DNA of 56,702 bases from CAZFLM01 sp964519955. Its GTDB lineage: Bacteria > Armatimonadota > Chthonomonadetes > Chthonomonadales > CAJBBX01. Each line of letters begins with the position of its first letter. Positions within the stretch are counted from its first letter, which is position 1. The stretch is taken from positions 1 to 56,702 of the forward strand of contig CAZFLM010000041.1 of NCBI GenBank assembly GCA_964519955.1, given 5' to 3'. Under the pieces are notes generated by a model. The model searched no databases. It saw only the letters and a program-made list of their open reading frames with translations, and had not been told where the DNA came from. The translations under genes and the position numbers were made by a program. Shown in pieces: positions 1 to 9,048 of this stretch.

Positions 1-228
1 GCACCAGCCCGCCGACGGGGCGCACGCGCTCCATCACTGTCGCGCCTCGGAACCGTGTGCCTGTCGCACCAACGTGCCGAGCCGGGAGCGTGAGCGACCG
101 GTCTGCCGTAACCGGCACCGGCCCGCCGACGGGGCGCACGCGCTCCATCACTGTCGCGCCTCGGAACCGCCTACCTCGCGCGGCCACCGACCGAGCCGGG
201 AGCGTGAGCGACCGGTCTGCTGGAACCG
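1..228. repeat. 114-bp tandem direct repeat, two copies
   Basis: Bases 1-114 and 115-228 are two head-to-tail copies of one unit, offset by exactly 114 bp. The best conserved parts are a block starting cccgccgacggggcgcacg and the block gccgggagcgtgagcgaccg; the segment between them diverges. The first copy may begin before the window. The unit is a multiple of three and is open in the frame of the downstream gene, but there is no ribosome binding site ahead of it, so I treat it as non-coding upstream DNA. Confidence 0.85.
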
Positions 229-281
229 GTACCGAGTCGCATGCCGGCGCCTGCCAGCCCAACCAACGAGGACACCAATCC

Positions 282-3200
282 ATGAACGCAGCCGTAATCG
301 CCGCGATAGCAGCGGCCGTGTTGATCCAACCAATGGCGGGAGGACAGACGATGCGCAGCGGTGACGCCTACGTCAAGGCGAGCGGGACGCGGTGGGCCAT
401 TGGCTCATCGAAGGCGGAGCGGGTCGTCGAGCTGAAGGACGGTCGGCTCGTCGTCACCTCGATCCGCGAGAAACAGGCCGGGCGCGAGTTGGTGGGCGCG
501 GGCGACGCAATCGGCGCCTTCTCCGTCGGCACCGGGCAGGGCGCGGAGCGGTTGGCGGCCGGCGACGGAGGGTGGAAGCTGGTCGCGGCGAAGCCCGCGC
601 ACCTGAAGGGCGGCGCCATCCAGCTCGACATCGCGCTGCAGAGGGACGCCCTCGTCGCGACGAAGAGCTACGTCGTCTACCCGCAGACCAGCGTGGTGCG
701 CGAGTGGGTGAGCTTCCGCAACGGTGGCCAGCAGCCCCTGCGCGTGGTCGAGCCCTCGTTCCTGGACCTGTGCGCCCGCCCGTCCGGCGCAGCCCCGCAG
801 CTCGACTTCCACTGGATGACCGGCGGCGAGAACCAGCCCGGCTCCTGGGTGCTCAAGACCGAGCAGCTCGCCGCAAGCAAGCCGCGCAAGTTCGACTCGT
901 ACGAGGCCTTCCCCGTCGACCCGAGCGTGCCGCAGTACCCCGGCGACGGCGTGGACGCGAAGATCCTGCTCATCCCGGCCGGAGCCGGCGTCGGCGCAGC
1001 GAAGCAGATCTGGCCCGCCGAGGGGTGGCAGTACGTCGCCAACGCGAACGTGCGCGCGCCATTCGACGTGTCGGCCGACGTGCAGCCCGGCGACCGGCTC
1101 GTGTTCCTCGTGAACATGCATGGCGGCATCGGATGGGATACCACCGCGTACGACCCGACGATCGCCTACGCCGACGGCGAGACGCATGTCGCATCGAAGG
1201 AGTTCAGCGACCAGCAGGGCCTGAATGGGTGGCAGTACCAGTACATCGAGAAGGACCAGTTCGTCGACCTGGTCTACTACCCGGCCCCGAAGCAGTGGCG
1301 GAAGCAGAAGGACAACGCCACGGGCACCCCGTTCGTCGGCGTTGGCGACCAGCACCCCGATGTGGGGCAGGACGCGGCGCGCGTCTGGACGGCGCCGAAG
1401 GCCGGGCGCGTGCACCTCACCGGCAGCGTGTGCAACACGGGCAACCAGGGCGGCGTGGGCGGCTACGGCTTCCGCATGGGCTGCGGCACCTACGCGCCGT
1501 GGACCGCGCTCTACGACCGGGCCAGTCAGGACGGCCTGTTCATCGGGTGGGACTACTTCGGCCACTGGCGCTCGGCCTGGACGCGGCACGAGGACGGCAG
1601 CGTGTCGGTCGAGCTGCTCGCCGCGGGCCACAACCAGACGCTGGCGCCCGGCGAGTCGATGACCACGCCCAAGGCGTTCACCGGGCTCTACCGCGAGGAC
1701 CTCGACAACGCGGGAAACGAGTGCCTCAACTGGCAGTACCGCTCGCTGTGGGACTACACGCGCGAGCCCTGGTTCCCGGCCATCCGCATGCTCGGCTACT
1801 GGATGAAGGGCACCGGGTGGGGCCTGCCGGGCGTCGGCTGGACCGGCGGCAACCCGGACTGGGACAGCGCGTTCCGCAAGGTCTTCCGCGTCGCCGACCT
1901 CATGCGCTCCGTGGGCGCGGACGTCTACCACCGCGACTGGGGCTGGTGGGATCGCGCGGGCGACTGGAACGGGCCGGACTTCAGGACGACCATCGAGTAC
2001 CTGGGCAAGCACGGGATGGGCCAGCTCATCTACGCGTTCCTCTACACAGTGGCCCTGGACTCGAAGGTCGCGAAGGAGCACCCGGACTGGGTCCTGAACG
2101 GCAGCACGCTGGACATGTCCAAGCCGCAGGTGGTCGAGTTCATGAAGGGGCAACTCGACGCGTTCGTGGCGCGCTGGGGCAACTTCGAGTGGCGCAACGA
2201 CAGCACGCCGACGAGCCCCAACGGAGTCGACGACACGCCGCTCGTGGGCGAGGATGCCGGCTTCCGCGCGGTGATGGAGGGCTTCCTGCAGAGACACCCC
2301 AAGTGCGCGTTCCAGGCGGTCAACGGCGGCGGCAACAACGCCGGCGTCGACTACGCCCGCTACGCCTCCACGGTCTCGTTCAGCGATGGCGCGGTGGGCA
2401 TCATCCGCAACTACTGGGCCTCGCTGATGCTGCCGCCGGACAAGACGAGCGACATCCCGGACATCTGGAACCCGGACCAGTACGACCAGGCGATCTGGCG
2501 CGGCCTGCTCTGCATCAACTTCGACATGACCGGCGACACGTGGGACCCGGCCAAGCTCGAGGGCCTGCGCCTGCTCATCGACATCTACCACTACCTGCAG
2601 AAGCACGGCGTGGTGGGCCGCTGGGTGCGCGTCTACCGCCCGATCGTGACGGGCGACGACCCGACGATGTACTTCCAGCGCCTCAGCGGCGACGGCCAGC
2701 GCGGCATCATCATCCCGAAGCACGTCGCGCCCGGCGCGGTTACCATCCGGCCGAAGGGGCTCCTGCCGAACCACCGCTACGTCGTCTCGTTCCAGGAAGC
2801 GGAGGGCAGCGAGGAGCGCACCGGCGCCGACCTGATGGCCAAGGGCATCGCGATCGCCAAGATGGCGCCCGGCGAGCTGATCTACCTGAACCTGCCGCTG
2901 CATCCGGGCAGCAAGCTCGACACCACCCCGCCGACGGCGCCCTCGGCGGTCAAGGCGACCACGGGCGCGAACATGGGCTATCCCGGCGTCGAGGTGACGT
3001 GGAAGCCCGGCGCGGACGACAACTGGATCTCCTACTACGAGGTCCTGCGCGACGGCGCCGTCGTCGACAAGGTCGCGCACGGGACGTACTACTTCGACCA
3101 CTCCGCCGGCGCCGATCCGGCCGCCCGGTACGAGGTGCGGACAGTCGATGGCGCGGGCAACCGGTCGGACGCAGCCGGCGCACCGCCCAAGCCAGCCAAG

Positions 3201-3590
3201 CGCTGCCAGGTGATCGACGACGCTCCGGGCGCTGCCGTCACCTACTCAGGCGCCTGGGAGCACGCGGCGGACCTGCAGCCCGCGCACGCCGGCACAATCT
3301 CGCACTCCGACCAGAAGGGCGCGTCGGTCGAGATCGCGTTCGAGGGCAAGACCATCATCTGGTTCACCAAGCTCGGAGCCAACTGCGGCAAGGCGTCGGT
3401 CAGCGTCGACGGCGGCCCGGCCGAGGTGGTCGACACGTACTCCGCGGACGATATCTGGGGAGTCGGCGCCTGGCGCAAGGGGCTGCCGACAGCGGGCAAG
3501 CACACGCTGCGCATCACGGTCCTGGGCGAGCGCGGACCGCGCGCCGGCGGCACCACGGTGCACCTCGACGGCGTGCGCGCAGAGCCCTAG
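282..3590 (+). CDS. Secreted alpha-galactosidase-like glycoside hydrolase (clan GH-D type) with FN3 and C-terminal carbohydrate-binding-like domain
   Basis: Predicted 1102-residue exported glycosidase. Residues 1-22 form a Sec-type signal peptide. A beta-sandwich-like N-terminal region precedes a (beta/alpha)8-like core from about residue 500, which resembles the melibiase families GH27/GH36. Candidate acidic residues are D640 in EWRNDS (nucleophile position) and D702 in SFSDGA; these assignments are inferred from motif position. A fibronectin type III domain follows at about 880-970. The last 125 residues form a beta-rich module like those seen at the ends of bacterial glycosidases. The start at 282 is chosen because GAGGA precedes it and the signal peptide begins there; the frame is open further upstream only through the tandem repeat. 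The stop codon lies inside an 83-bp repeat element. The substrate is probably an alpha-galactoside, but the exact family is uncertain. Confidence 0.7.
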   Translation: MNAAVIAAIAAAVLIQPMAGGQTMRSGDAYVKASGTRWAIGSSKAERVVELKDGRLVVTSIREKQAGRELVGAGDAIGAFSVGTGQGAERLAAGDGGWKLVAAKPAHLKGGAIQLDIALQRDALVATKSYVVYPQTSVVREWVSFRNGGQQPLRVVEPSFLDLCARPSGAAPQLDFHWMTGGENQPGSWVLKTEQLAASKPRKFDSYEAFPVDPSVPQYPGDGVDAKILLIPAGAGVGAAKQIWPAEGWQYVANANVRAPFDVSADVQPGDRLVFLVNMHGGIGWDTTAYDPTIAYADGETHVASKEFSDQQGLNGWQYQYIEKDQFVDLVYYPAPKQWRKQKDNATGTPFVGVGDQHPDVGQDAARVWTAPKAGRVHLTGSVCNTGNQGGVGGYGFRMGCGTYAPWTALYDRASQDGLFIGWDYFGHWRSAWTRHEDGSVSVELLAAGHNQTLAPGESMTTPKAFTGLYREDLDNAGNECLNWQYRSLWDYTREPWFPAIRMLGYWMKGTGWGLPGVGWTGGNPDWDSAFRKVFRVADLMRSVGADVYHRDWGWWDRAGDWNGPDFRTTIEYLGKHGMGQLIYAFLYTVALDSKVAKEHPDWVLNGSTLDMSKPQVVEFMKGQLDAFVARWGNFEWRNDSTPTSPNGVDDTPLVGEDAGFRAVMEGFLQRHPKCAFQAVNGGGNNAGVDYARYASTVSFSDGAVGIIRNYWASLMLPPDKTSDIPDIWNPDQYDQAIWRGLLCINFDMTGDTWDPAKLEGLRLLIDIYHYLQKHGVVGRWVRVYRPIVTGDDPTMYFQRLSGDGQRGIIIPKHVAPGAVTIRPKGLLPNHRYVVSFQEAEGSEERTGADLMAKGIAIAKMAPGELIYLNLPLHPGSKLDTTPPTAPSAVKATTGANMGYPGVEVTWKPGADDNWISYYEVLRDGAVVDKVAHGTYYFDHSAGADPAARYEVRTVDGAGNRSDAAGAPPKPAKRCQVIDDAPGAAVTYSGAWEHAADLQPAHAGTISHSDQKGASVEIAFEGKTIIWFTKLGANCGKASVSVDGGPAEVVDTYSADDIWGVGAWRKGLPTAGKHTLRITVLGERGPRAGGTTVHLDGVRAEP

Positions 3591-3667
3591 CCTGACCTAT
3601 TCATGAGTCGCACCGGACGGGCACGGAGGCCCATCCCACCACTGCACTCGTGCATGATCCAGGCTAG
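3585..3667. repeat. 83-bp dispersed element, copy A (terminal inverted repeats CTAGCCTG/CAGGCTAG)
   Basis: The element starts with the last bases of the upstream glycosidase gene, so that gene's TAG stop lies in the element's terminus. Apart from the outermost cc it is bounded by CTAGCCTG and CAGGCTAG. Its reverse complement matches 56564-56646 at 82 of 83 bases. The core at 3614-3640 is also found at 37261-37287. It looks like a MITE-like or REP-like dispersed repeat; it encodes no protein of its own. Confidence 0.9.
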
Positions 3668-3696
3668 GCGGAGCGCTCGCAAGGGCAACAGACAAC

Positions 3697-3738
3697 GGCG
3701 CGGCAGCCGGGGGTTCAGCTTCCCCCACCTGCCGCGCC
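3697..3738 (-). terminator. Stem-loop terminator downstream of the porin gene
   Basis: GGCGCGGCAG pairs with CTGCCGCGCC over 10 bp, and a second stem (GGGGG/CCCCC) sits inside the loop. It lies 29 bp beyond the porin stop codon. The T-run on the minus strand is weak (GTTGTCTGTT), so the efficiency of termination is uncertain. Confidence 0.55.
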
Positions 3739-3767
3739 GCCGTCGCCTTCGATACTGCGAGACGTGC

Positions 3768-5057
3768 TCAGAACAGCAGCATCAACTCCGTGAGGAAGAT
3801 GTTGTCGCGGACATGGCTGCCCGTGTTGCTGAAGTTCGAGTTGATCTCGTACTCATACTGCAGCCAGGCGTTCTTGCGGAGCGGCTGAACGGCCGAGAAC
3901 ACCAACTGCCCCTGGTCCCAGGTAAGCGGGTTGTCCGTGCGCTCGCCGCCCATGAGCTGCTGGCCGTAGCGGCAGTAGAACCGCCACCCCTTCGGCGGAT
4001 CCCAGCCCGTGAGGAAGCTCCACCCGCCGAACTGCTGGTTGCTCGCGTGCGCCAGATAGCCCTCGAACTGGGTGATGAACCCCGGCTTCTGCTTGTAGGT
4101 CGCATCGAGCGCGTACTGGCCGAGCGTGTGGTTGGTGAAGTTGGCGCCCAGGGCCGTGCTGGTCTGCCCCGTGAACGGGTTCTTCGGGCGCAGCGCCGTG
4201 CTCGTCGCGCCCACCATCGCCGCGAAGTCGCGGTCGTCCATGTCGCCGTACTGCGCCGACAGGCCGACCTTCAGCCCGGGGCCCCAATGCATGCCGACGC
4301 GCGCCGAGACCGACAGCTTGTCGCTGATCTGGTCCTGCAGGTCACGGAACGCCAGGTGCGGCACGCAGTTGTTCAGGCCGTGCGTCCCGAGCAGGTGCGC
4401 ATCCCCCACCAGGCGCTTGCCCATGCGGAAGGACGGGTGGACCGAGATCCCAGTGTCGAGCCGCCCCTTCGACCGGTTGTACTGGATGCCGTAGATGCGA
4501 TCCTGGGTGAACGCCTCCGCGATCAGCCCGTAGTTCGAGGTCTTGCGGTTGGCGCCCGTTGGGGTGATGCTGAACGTGGTCAGTCTCCCGCGACCTATCC
4601 GGAGGCGCCCATCGCCGACTGGCAGGTCGTAGTACAGGCTGTCGAGATAATAGGGCTTCGGCGCGTACTGGTGGTAGTAGACCTCCGAGTACAGGAAGGA
4701 CCGGGTGTCGATCGGCATCTTGCCCGAGAGCGAGAGCCGCTCGAGCTTCATCTGGGTCTGTGCGCCGCTCGGGCTGTACATGCGCTGCTGGATGTACCCG
4801 TGCCACTCCACTCGGCCGGGCACGATGGTCGGGGCGGCCGCAGGCTTGGGCACGATGTCGGCATCCTGGCGGCGCCGAACGGCCGTGCCGCCGGCCGTCA
4901 CCCCGGCGGACGCCAGGGTCAGCGGCGCGTCCTTCGCGATGGCCACCGATGCGCTATCGGCGGCTACCGCCTCCGCCAGGCACGGAACGGCCGCGGCCGA
5001 AGCGCCCATGGCAGTCGCCAGAGCGAGGGCCGCGCGTACGTATGTGAGAGCGTTCAA
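3768..5057 (-). CDS. Outer-membrane beta-barrel porin
   Basis: A 429-residue protein with an N-terminal signal peptide (about residues 1-29). The rest is made of alternating aromatic and polar strands ending in the C-terminal sequence LTELMLLF, whose terminal Phe is the typical signal for insertion by the BAM complex. It resembles the phosphate-selective or carbohydrate porin families in general layout; the solute cannot be read from the sequence. The start is a TTG codon at 5057 with AGGAGAA six bases ahead; no ATG lies nearby. It follows the chemoreceptor gene by 31 bp on the same strand and may be co-transcribed with it. It is evidence for a diderm envelope. Confidence 0.75.
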   Translation of the reverse strand: MNALTYVRAALALATAMGASAAAVPCLAEAVAADSASVAIAKDAPLTLASAGVTAGGTAVRRRQDADIVPKPAAAPTIVPGRVEWHGYIQQRMYSPSGAQTQMKLERLSLSGKMPIDTRSFLYSEVYYHQYAPKPYYLDSLYYDLPVGDGRLRIGRGRLTTFSITPTGANRKTSNYGLIAEAFTQDRIYGIQYNRSKGRLDTGISVHPSFRMGKRLVGDAHLLGTHGLNNCVPHLAFRDLQDQISDKLSVSARVGMHWGPGLKVGLSAQYGDMDDRDFAAMVGATSTALRPKNPFTGQTSTALGANFTNHTLGQYALDATYKQKPGFITQFEGYLAHASNQQFGGWSFLTGWDPPKGWRFYCRYGQQLMGGERTDNPLTWDQGQLVFSAVQPLRKNAWLQYEYEINSNFSNTGSHVRDNIFLTELMLLF

Positions 5058-5088
5058 CGCGTGTTCTCCTGTGGTTGTCGGCCCATTG

Positions 5089-7209
5089 TCAGGCCGCTAG
5101 CTTAAGTGCACGGCCCGCGCCGGCCGCATTCCCCGCGTCGAGACGGAATGACTGCGCGATATCGGACAGGCGCTGAGCGGTATCGGAAAGCTCCTGAGCT
5201 GCTGCGCCCAGGCCGCCCAGTGCGGCGGACTGCTGGTTCACCGCCTGCGCGACGCCCTGAGCACTCGCCGCGACCTCTTCGGACGACGCGCTCATCTCCT
5301 CGGCCCCCGCGGCGGCTTCCTCGCTGATCGATGCCACCGTCGAGATCGAGTCCGAGACCGATGCCGTGCTCTGCGACATGTCCTTGGCGAACTGCAGCGT
5401 CTGCTGAGCGCCCTGGAGAGCCTGATGGGCAAGCGCGCGGCTCTCCGAGACCTTCCGCTCGGTCTCATGCGCGGCCTCTACAAGAGAAGCCACTCCCTGG
5501 TCGATCCGCTGGGCAGCATCGAGCACGTCGCGGATGGCGGACCCGGCTCGGTCCGACGCTTTGACGCCGTCGACTACCTGGGCCTGGCATCGCTGCATTG
5601 CCTGGACGGCAGAGTCGACACCGGCGCGCACCACGCCGATCAGGCCCGCGATCTCCTTCGTGGCAGCCGCAGATCTCTCGGCCAGCTTGCGCACCTCGTC
5701 GGCGACCACGGCAAAGCCGCGCCCGTGCTCACCGGCCCGCGCTGCCTCGATCGCTGCATTGAGGGCCAGCAGGTTCGTCTGATCGGCGATCTCCTCGATC
5801 GTGCCCACGATGGACCCGATCTGCTGGCTCTTCTCCCCAAGCTCCTGGATGGACTGAGCCGATGCCTGAACGTCGTGCTCGACCTGCCGGATGTTCTGCA
5901 CCGTGTCATCGACAGCCTCGTCGCCGATACGTGCCGTCGAGACGGCCTCCTTGAGGATGGCCGACGTGTTGTCCGTGATACTGATCGAGCGCTTCACGAC
6001 CCCGCCAGCATCCTCCAGCACGGCCGCGGCGCGTCCGGCGCCCGTCTCCTGCTCGCCGCTCATCTGCTCGACGCGCTCGACAGAGTTCGACAGCCGCCCC
6101 ATCGCTTCCATCGTGTCGGAGGCCGACCGCGCTTGCTGCTCGCTGCCGCGCGCCATCTCCTGACTGGTGCGCGCGGACTGATCGGCGGCCTGAGCGACCT
6201 CCTGCATCAGCCGGTTGATCTCCGCGATCGCGTCGGTGCTCTCCGAGACCGAGCCGGTCACCGAACGGCTCGTGGTGGCCACCTGCTGCGCTCCTGCCGC
6301 GACAGCAGCGATCATCTCGTTCAGATTCGCCCGGGCGGTTTGGTAGCCGGCAACCGTCTCGTGGAGCGCGGCGATCATGTCGTTGCAGGTGTGCCCAAGC
6401 TGCCCGAAATCGTCCTTCGCCCGGATGGCGACCTGGTCGGTGCTTGCCTGGACATCCACCGTCAAGTCGCCCTCGGCCAGGCCCTGCATCGCCGCCCGCA
6501 TCGCGGTGATCTCGTTCTCGCGCAGCGTGGTGAAGATCTTGGTGATCGAACCGATCGCCCGGGTGATGCGCCGCGTGATGATCCGCCCCAGGTAGGCGCC
6601 GATGAACAGCGTAGCAACGAGGACGAACAGCACGGTCGCGCGCGCCGAAGCGTACGCGGCCACCGAGGCAGTATACCGACCGTCTGCCTGCTTCTCGGCT
6701 CGCGCCTGCATGGTATCCAACTGGTCGGCGACAGCCTTGTTGAAGTGCGCGCGCAGTGGACCGTGCATGAACTCGGTCGCGCCGGCCACATCTCCTCTGC
6801 CGTACTTCTCCATCAACTCAGCGTGCATCTCGCGGTACTTGCTCCACCCGGCCTGAAGGGTCTCGTAGTCCTTCTTCGCTTCCGGAGTGGTAACAGTCTT
6901 GCCGTACTTCTCAAGGGCGCTGTCGACGTTATCTTTGGCGGTGCTCGCCACTTTCGCTATATCTGAGAGGCGCGAACTGGTTTTCGCTGTGAACACCGCA
7001 TACTCGCAGATACGAAACTGCCGAACCTGCTGGCCGACATGCGAAAGTCCTGATAGCCCAGCGATAGACTCGTCGCGCAGCACCTGTGCGGAGGTCTGCA
7101 TCTGCCCCATCCGAACAAGCGCGGTGCTCCCCATCAGCAGGCTCAGCCCAAGGCACGAGCCGAAACCGATCAGCAACTTGGTCGATGTCTTCAGATCTGT
7201 AAAGCGCAT
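5089..7209 (-). CDS. Methyl-accepting chemotaxis protein
   Basis: A 706-residue transmembrane chemoreceptor. TM1 spans residues 12-33, a periplasmic four-helix-bundle type sensor about 34-190, and TM2 about 191-208. A HAMP domain (209-290) and a long cytoplasmic coiled-coil signalling domain follow. The hairpin tip is canonical at about 470-512 (EIADQTNLLALNAAIEAARA) and is the CheA/CheW binding site. There is no C-terminal CheR-binding pentapeptide. The start at 7209 is preferred over an upstream one because GAGGAAAG precedes it and TM1 begins directly after it. It lies upstream of the porin gene on the same strand. The ligand is unknown; no che genes are in the window. Confidence 0.9.
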   Translation of the reverse strand: MRFTDLKTSTKLLIGFGSCLGLSLLMGSTALVRMGQMQTSAQVLRDESIAGLSGLSHVGQQVRQFRICEYAVFTAKTSSRLSDIAKVASTAKDNVDSALEKYGKTVTTPEAKKDYETLQAGWSKYREMHAELMEKYGRGDVAGATEFMHGPLRAHFNKAVADQLDTMQARAEKQADGRYTASVAAYASARATVLFVLVATLFIGAYLGRIITRRITRAIGSITKIFTTLRENEITAMRAAMQGLAEGDLTVDVQASTDQVAIRAKDDFGQLGHTCNDMIAALHETVAGYQTARANLNEMIAAVAAGAQQVATTSRSVTGSVSESTDAIAEINRLMQEVAQAADQSARTSQEMARGSEQQARSASDTMEAMGRLSNSVERVEQMSGEQETGAGRAAAVLEDAGGVVKRSISITDNTSAILKEAVSTARIGDEAVDDTVQNIRQVEHDVQASAQSIQELGEKSQQIGSIVGTIEEIADQTNLLALNAAIEAARAGEHGRGFAVVADEVRKLAERSAAATKEIAGLIGVVRAGVDSAVQAMQRCQAQVVDGVKASDRAGSAIRDVLDAAQRIDQGVASLVEAAHETERKVSESRALAHQALQGAQQTLQFAKDMSQSTASVSDSISTVASISEEAAAGAEEMSASSEEVAASAQGVAQAVNQQSAALGGLGAAAQELSDTAQRLSDIAQSFRLDAGNAAGAGRALKLAA

Positions 7210-7615
7210 CAGCTTTCCTCTTCGGTGTCGCCGCAGACGCTCGGGTGGCAGCCGTGACGCGTGACAACGCGTCATCTAGGCGCCTGTGGGTGCAGGGCAT
7301 TGGTGGGACAGGACTGTGGGAGTCGGTGGCGTCCAATGGGGCGCCGCGCCGCTGGGTTCTTGGCCCCAGGGCCGGCGAGCCATCGGCCCGGTCCGCCGTC
7401 CTCGCATCACAGCCACGCGAGTGCCGGCTTCTGGACCGATAGCATGCGCAATGTCATTGTCGGGACGCATGGCGGCCGACTGGAGCGAAGGAACCGGCGC
7501 GAGCCCGCAAGGACGGGCACGAGGGGACACAGAGGACGCAGGGAGCGCGTGGCGAGGGGCAACCGATGCGGCGCTGCGGCCACTCGGACCGCCGCGCCCC
7601 GTCGATCGGCACGGA
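7210..7615. other. Gene-free stretch between the chemoreceptor start and the subtilase stop
   Basis: There is no convincing gene in these 406 bp. Reading toward the chemoreceptor gene, three consecutive hairpins are possible: 7401-7421 (CTCGC/GCGAG), 7369-7389 (GGGCCG/CGGCCC) and 7352-7369 (CTGGG/CCCAG). They could be a structured leader or chance pairing in G+C-rich DNA. No known riboswitch consensus, including c-di-GMP types, is recognisable. Confidence 0.4.
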
Positions 7616-8812
7616 CTACCGCCGCCACTCCTTCGCCAGGGCCAGGCTCCGCGCGAAGCTCACGCGCCCGTGGCCGGTGTGGATGTCGACACCCTTCGCG
7701 CCGAGGTCGTCGCAGCCCTGCTCGATGATCTGCACAACCGAACGCACGTCCAGGTCGGGCCGGATGCTGTAGATGAGCGCTGCCAGCGAGCTGACGATCG
7801 GAGCTGCGGAGGACGTCGCGCCGATCGCCTCGACCTCACGGGCGCCACCGAAGGGAGCGCTCATGCCGCCTTCCGGGCCATCGTCCCAAGAGTAGAACCG
7901 CGCCTCGTGCGGCACGCAGACGACCAGCTTGTCGACGGGCGCCATCACCGAGAGGCGCTTGCCGTAGCAGGAGCCCTGCTTGATCTTCATGCCCTGGATC
8001 GCGCTCTCCTGCTCCCAGCGCGTGCCATCCAGCAGACACGCGCCTGCGACGAGCATCGTGCCCGGGCGGCCCGGGTAGTCCTCCCACAGCGCCGCGCTGT
8101 TGCCGGCCGCCAGCACGATCAGCACGTTCTTGGCCGCAGCGTAGGCGAACGCCCTATCCAGCATCTGCCACGACTTCGGGTCCTGGCACAGGCTCTTCCG
8201 CATCGCGGCGCTGAGGTTGATGACGCGCACACCGTGGTCGACGAGATACCGGATGGCTTCCGCCGCGCCCTCGATCTGGTAGCGCGACCACGCGGCGCCA
8301 AACGCCTTCATCTCCTCCTGGTGCGCCGCCATCTCCTTCTGGAAGTCGGCCATCGTGCCGTTCGGGTGCTCGCGCTCGAACTGCGCGCGCATCTTCAGGA
8401 GCGCGTGCTCGATCATCCCCTGCGAGGCTGTCAGCACCTTGCAGTGCGGCGCGAGGCCCACCATGCCATCCGGCCGGTCGTCCGCAGCCACGATGAGGCT
8501 GGCCACCAGCGTGCCGTGCGCCAGGTTCGTGAGGGTGGCCGTGTGGTAGCCGCCTGAGTAGTACATGCCGGGGATGAGCTGCCCCTTCAGATCCGGGTGG
8601 TAGAAGTCGAAGCCGTTGTCGATGACGCCGACGACCACCGACGGATCGCCCTTGGTGGTCTTCCAGGCCTCCTCGACGCCCAACTGCTCCAGGAGTGGCT
8701 TCTGCCGCTCGATCCAGGTCGGCGACGGCCTGGCATCGTCCGCAAGTGCTCGCACCTGCGCCGCCGGGAACACCGCCAACAACCCCACCAGGCCCAGCCA
8801 TGGCAACCTCAT
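7616..8812 (-). CDS. Secreted S8 family serine protease (subtilase)
   Basis: A 398-residue subtilisin-like protease with a signal peptide (residues 1-22) and a complete catalytic set: D65 in VIDNGFDF, H99 in AHGTLVAS, oxyanion N238 in LAAGNS and S334 in ATSSAAP. Between His and Ser there is a charged helical insertion (about 132-180, rich in Lys, Glu and Gln) not usual in minimal subtilases. The start ATG overlaps the stop of the XRE regulator gene by four bases (8809-8812), which suggests translational coupling; GGGGAG precedes it. It is the third gene of an overlapping trio. There is no obvious prodomain beyond a short region after the signal peptide. The target is unknown. Confidence 0.9.
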   Translation of the reverse strand: MRLPWLGLVGLLAVFPAAQVRALADDARPSPTWIERQKPLLEQLGVEEAWKTTKGDPSVVVGVIDNGFDFYHPDLKGQLIPGMYYSGGYHTATLTNLAHGTLVASLIVAADDRPDGMVGLAPHCKVLTASQGMIEHALLKMRAQFEREHPNGTMADFQKEMAAHQEEMKAFGAAWSRYQIEGAAEAIRYLVDHGVRVINLSAAMRKSLCQDPKSWQMLDRAFAYAAAKNVLIVLAAGNSAALWEDYPGRPGTMLVAGACLLDGTRWEQESAIQGMKIKQGSCYGKRLSVMAPVDKLVVCVPHEARFYSWDDGPEGGMSAPFGGAREVEAIGATSSAAPIVSSLAALIYSIRPDLDVRSVVQIIEQGCDDLGAKGVDIHTGHGRVSFARSLALAKEWRR

Positions 8813-9048
8813 CGCCCTTCTCCCCTGCTCTCTCGGTACTGGAACACGTCCTCGATGCGCACGCCGAATGCGCGCGCGAGCCGGAACGCCAGCACGAGCG
8901 ACGGCACGTACTTGCTCGCCTCGAGCGCGATAATCGTCTGGCGCGTCACGCCCACGCGGTCGGCCAGCTCCTGCTGCGTCATCTCGCCGTGGTCGAACCG
9001 CAGCCGGCGGATCGAGTTGGTGAGCTGCTCGCCCTCTCTAGTCGGCAT
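8809..9048 (-). CDS. XRE-family (Cro/C1-type) transcriptional regulator
   Basis: A 79-residue protein that is essentially one helix-turn-helix domain. The recognition segment is TQQELADRVGVTRQTIIALE, followed by the conserved YVPSLVLAFRLARAFGVRIEDVF. It is probably a dimeric DNA-binding regulator, of the kind often paired with a small membrane protein. It has a strong ribosome binding site (GGAGGGGG). It overlaps the upstream membrane-protein gene by 11 bp and the downstream subtilase gene by 4 bp, so the three are one transcription unit. The family role is regulation; autoregulation of this unit is an inference. Confidence 0.9.
   Translation of the reverse strand: MPTREGEQLTNSIRRLRFDHGEMTQQELADRVGVTRQTIIALEASKYVPSLVLAFRLARAFGVRIEDVFQYRESRGEGR

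Noticed and set aside
405..3101. Antisense 898-codon frame in the glycosidase
   Set aside because: Mirror frame of a real gene with typical Val/Arg/Asp bias; no start signal.
392..3595. Long Arg/Ala-rich open frames overlapping the first glycosidase on both strands
   Set aside because: They are shadow frames of a high-G+C gene: composition is Arg/Ala/Gly/Pro-rich, with no domains or ribosome binding sites.
3603..5105. A 500-codon plus-strand frame opposite the porin gene
   Set aside because: It begins inside the 83-bp repeat and is antisense to a porin with signal peptide and C-terminal Phe. The translated product is low-complexity.
7210..7450. Cyclic-di-GMP riboswitch before the chemoreceptor gene
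   Set aside because: The conserved GEMM blocks are absent although hairpins can be drawn.
7500..7545. gacgggcacgaggggacacag as a further copy of the dispersed-element core
   Set aside because: Only about a dozen bases agree and the rest does not align, so it is not a convincing copy.
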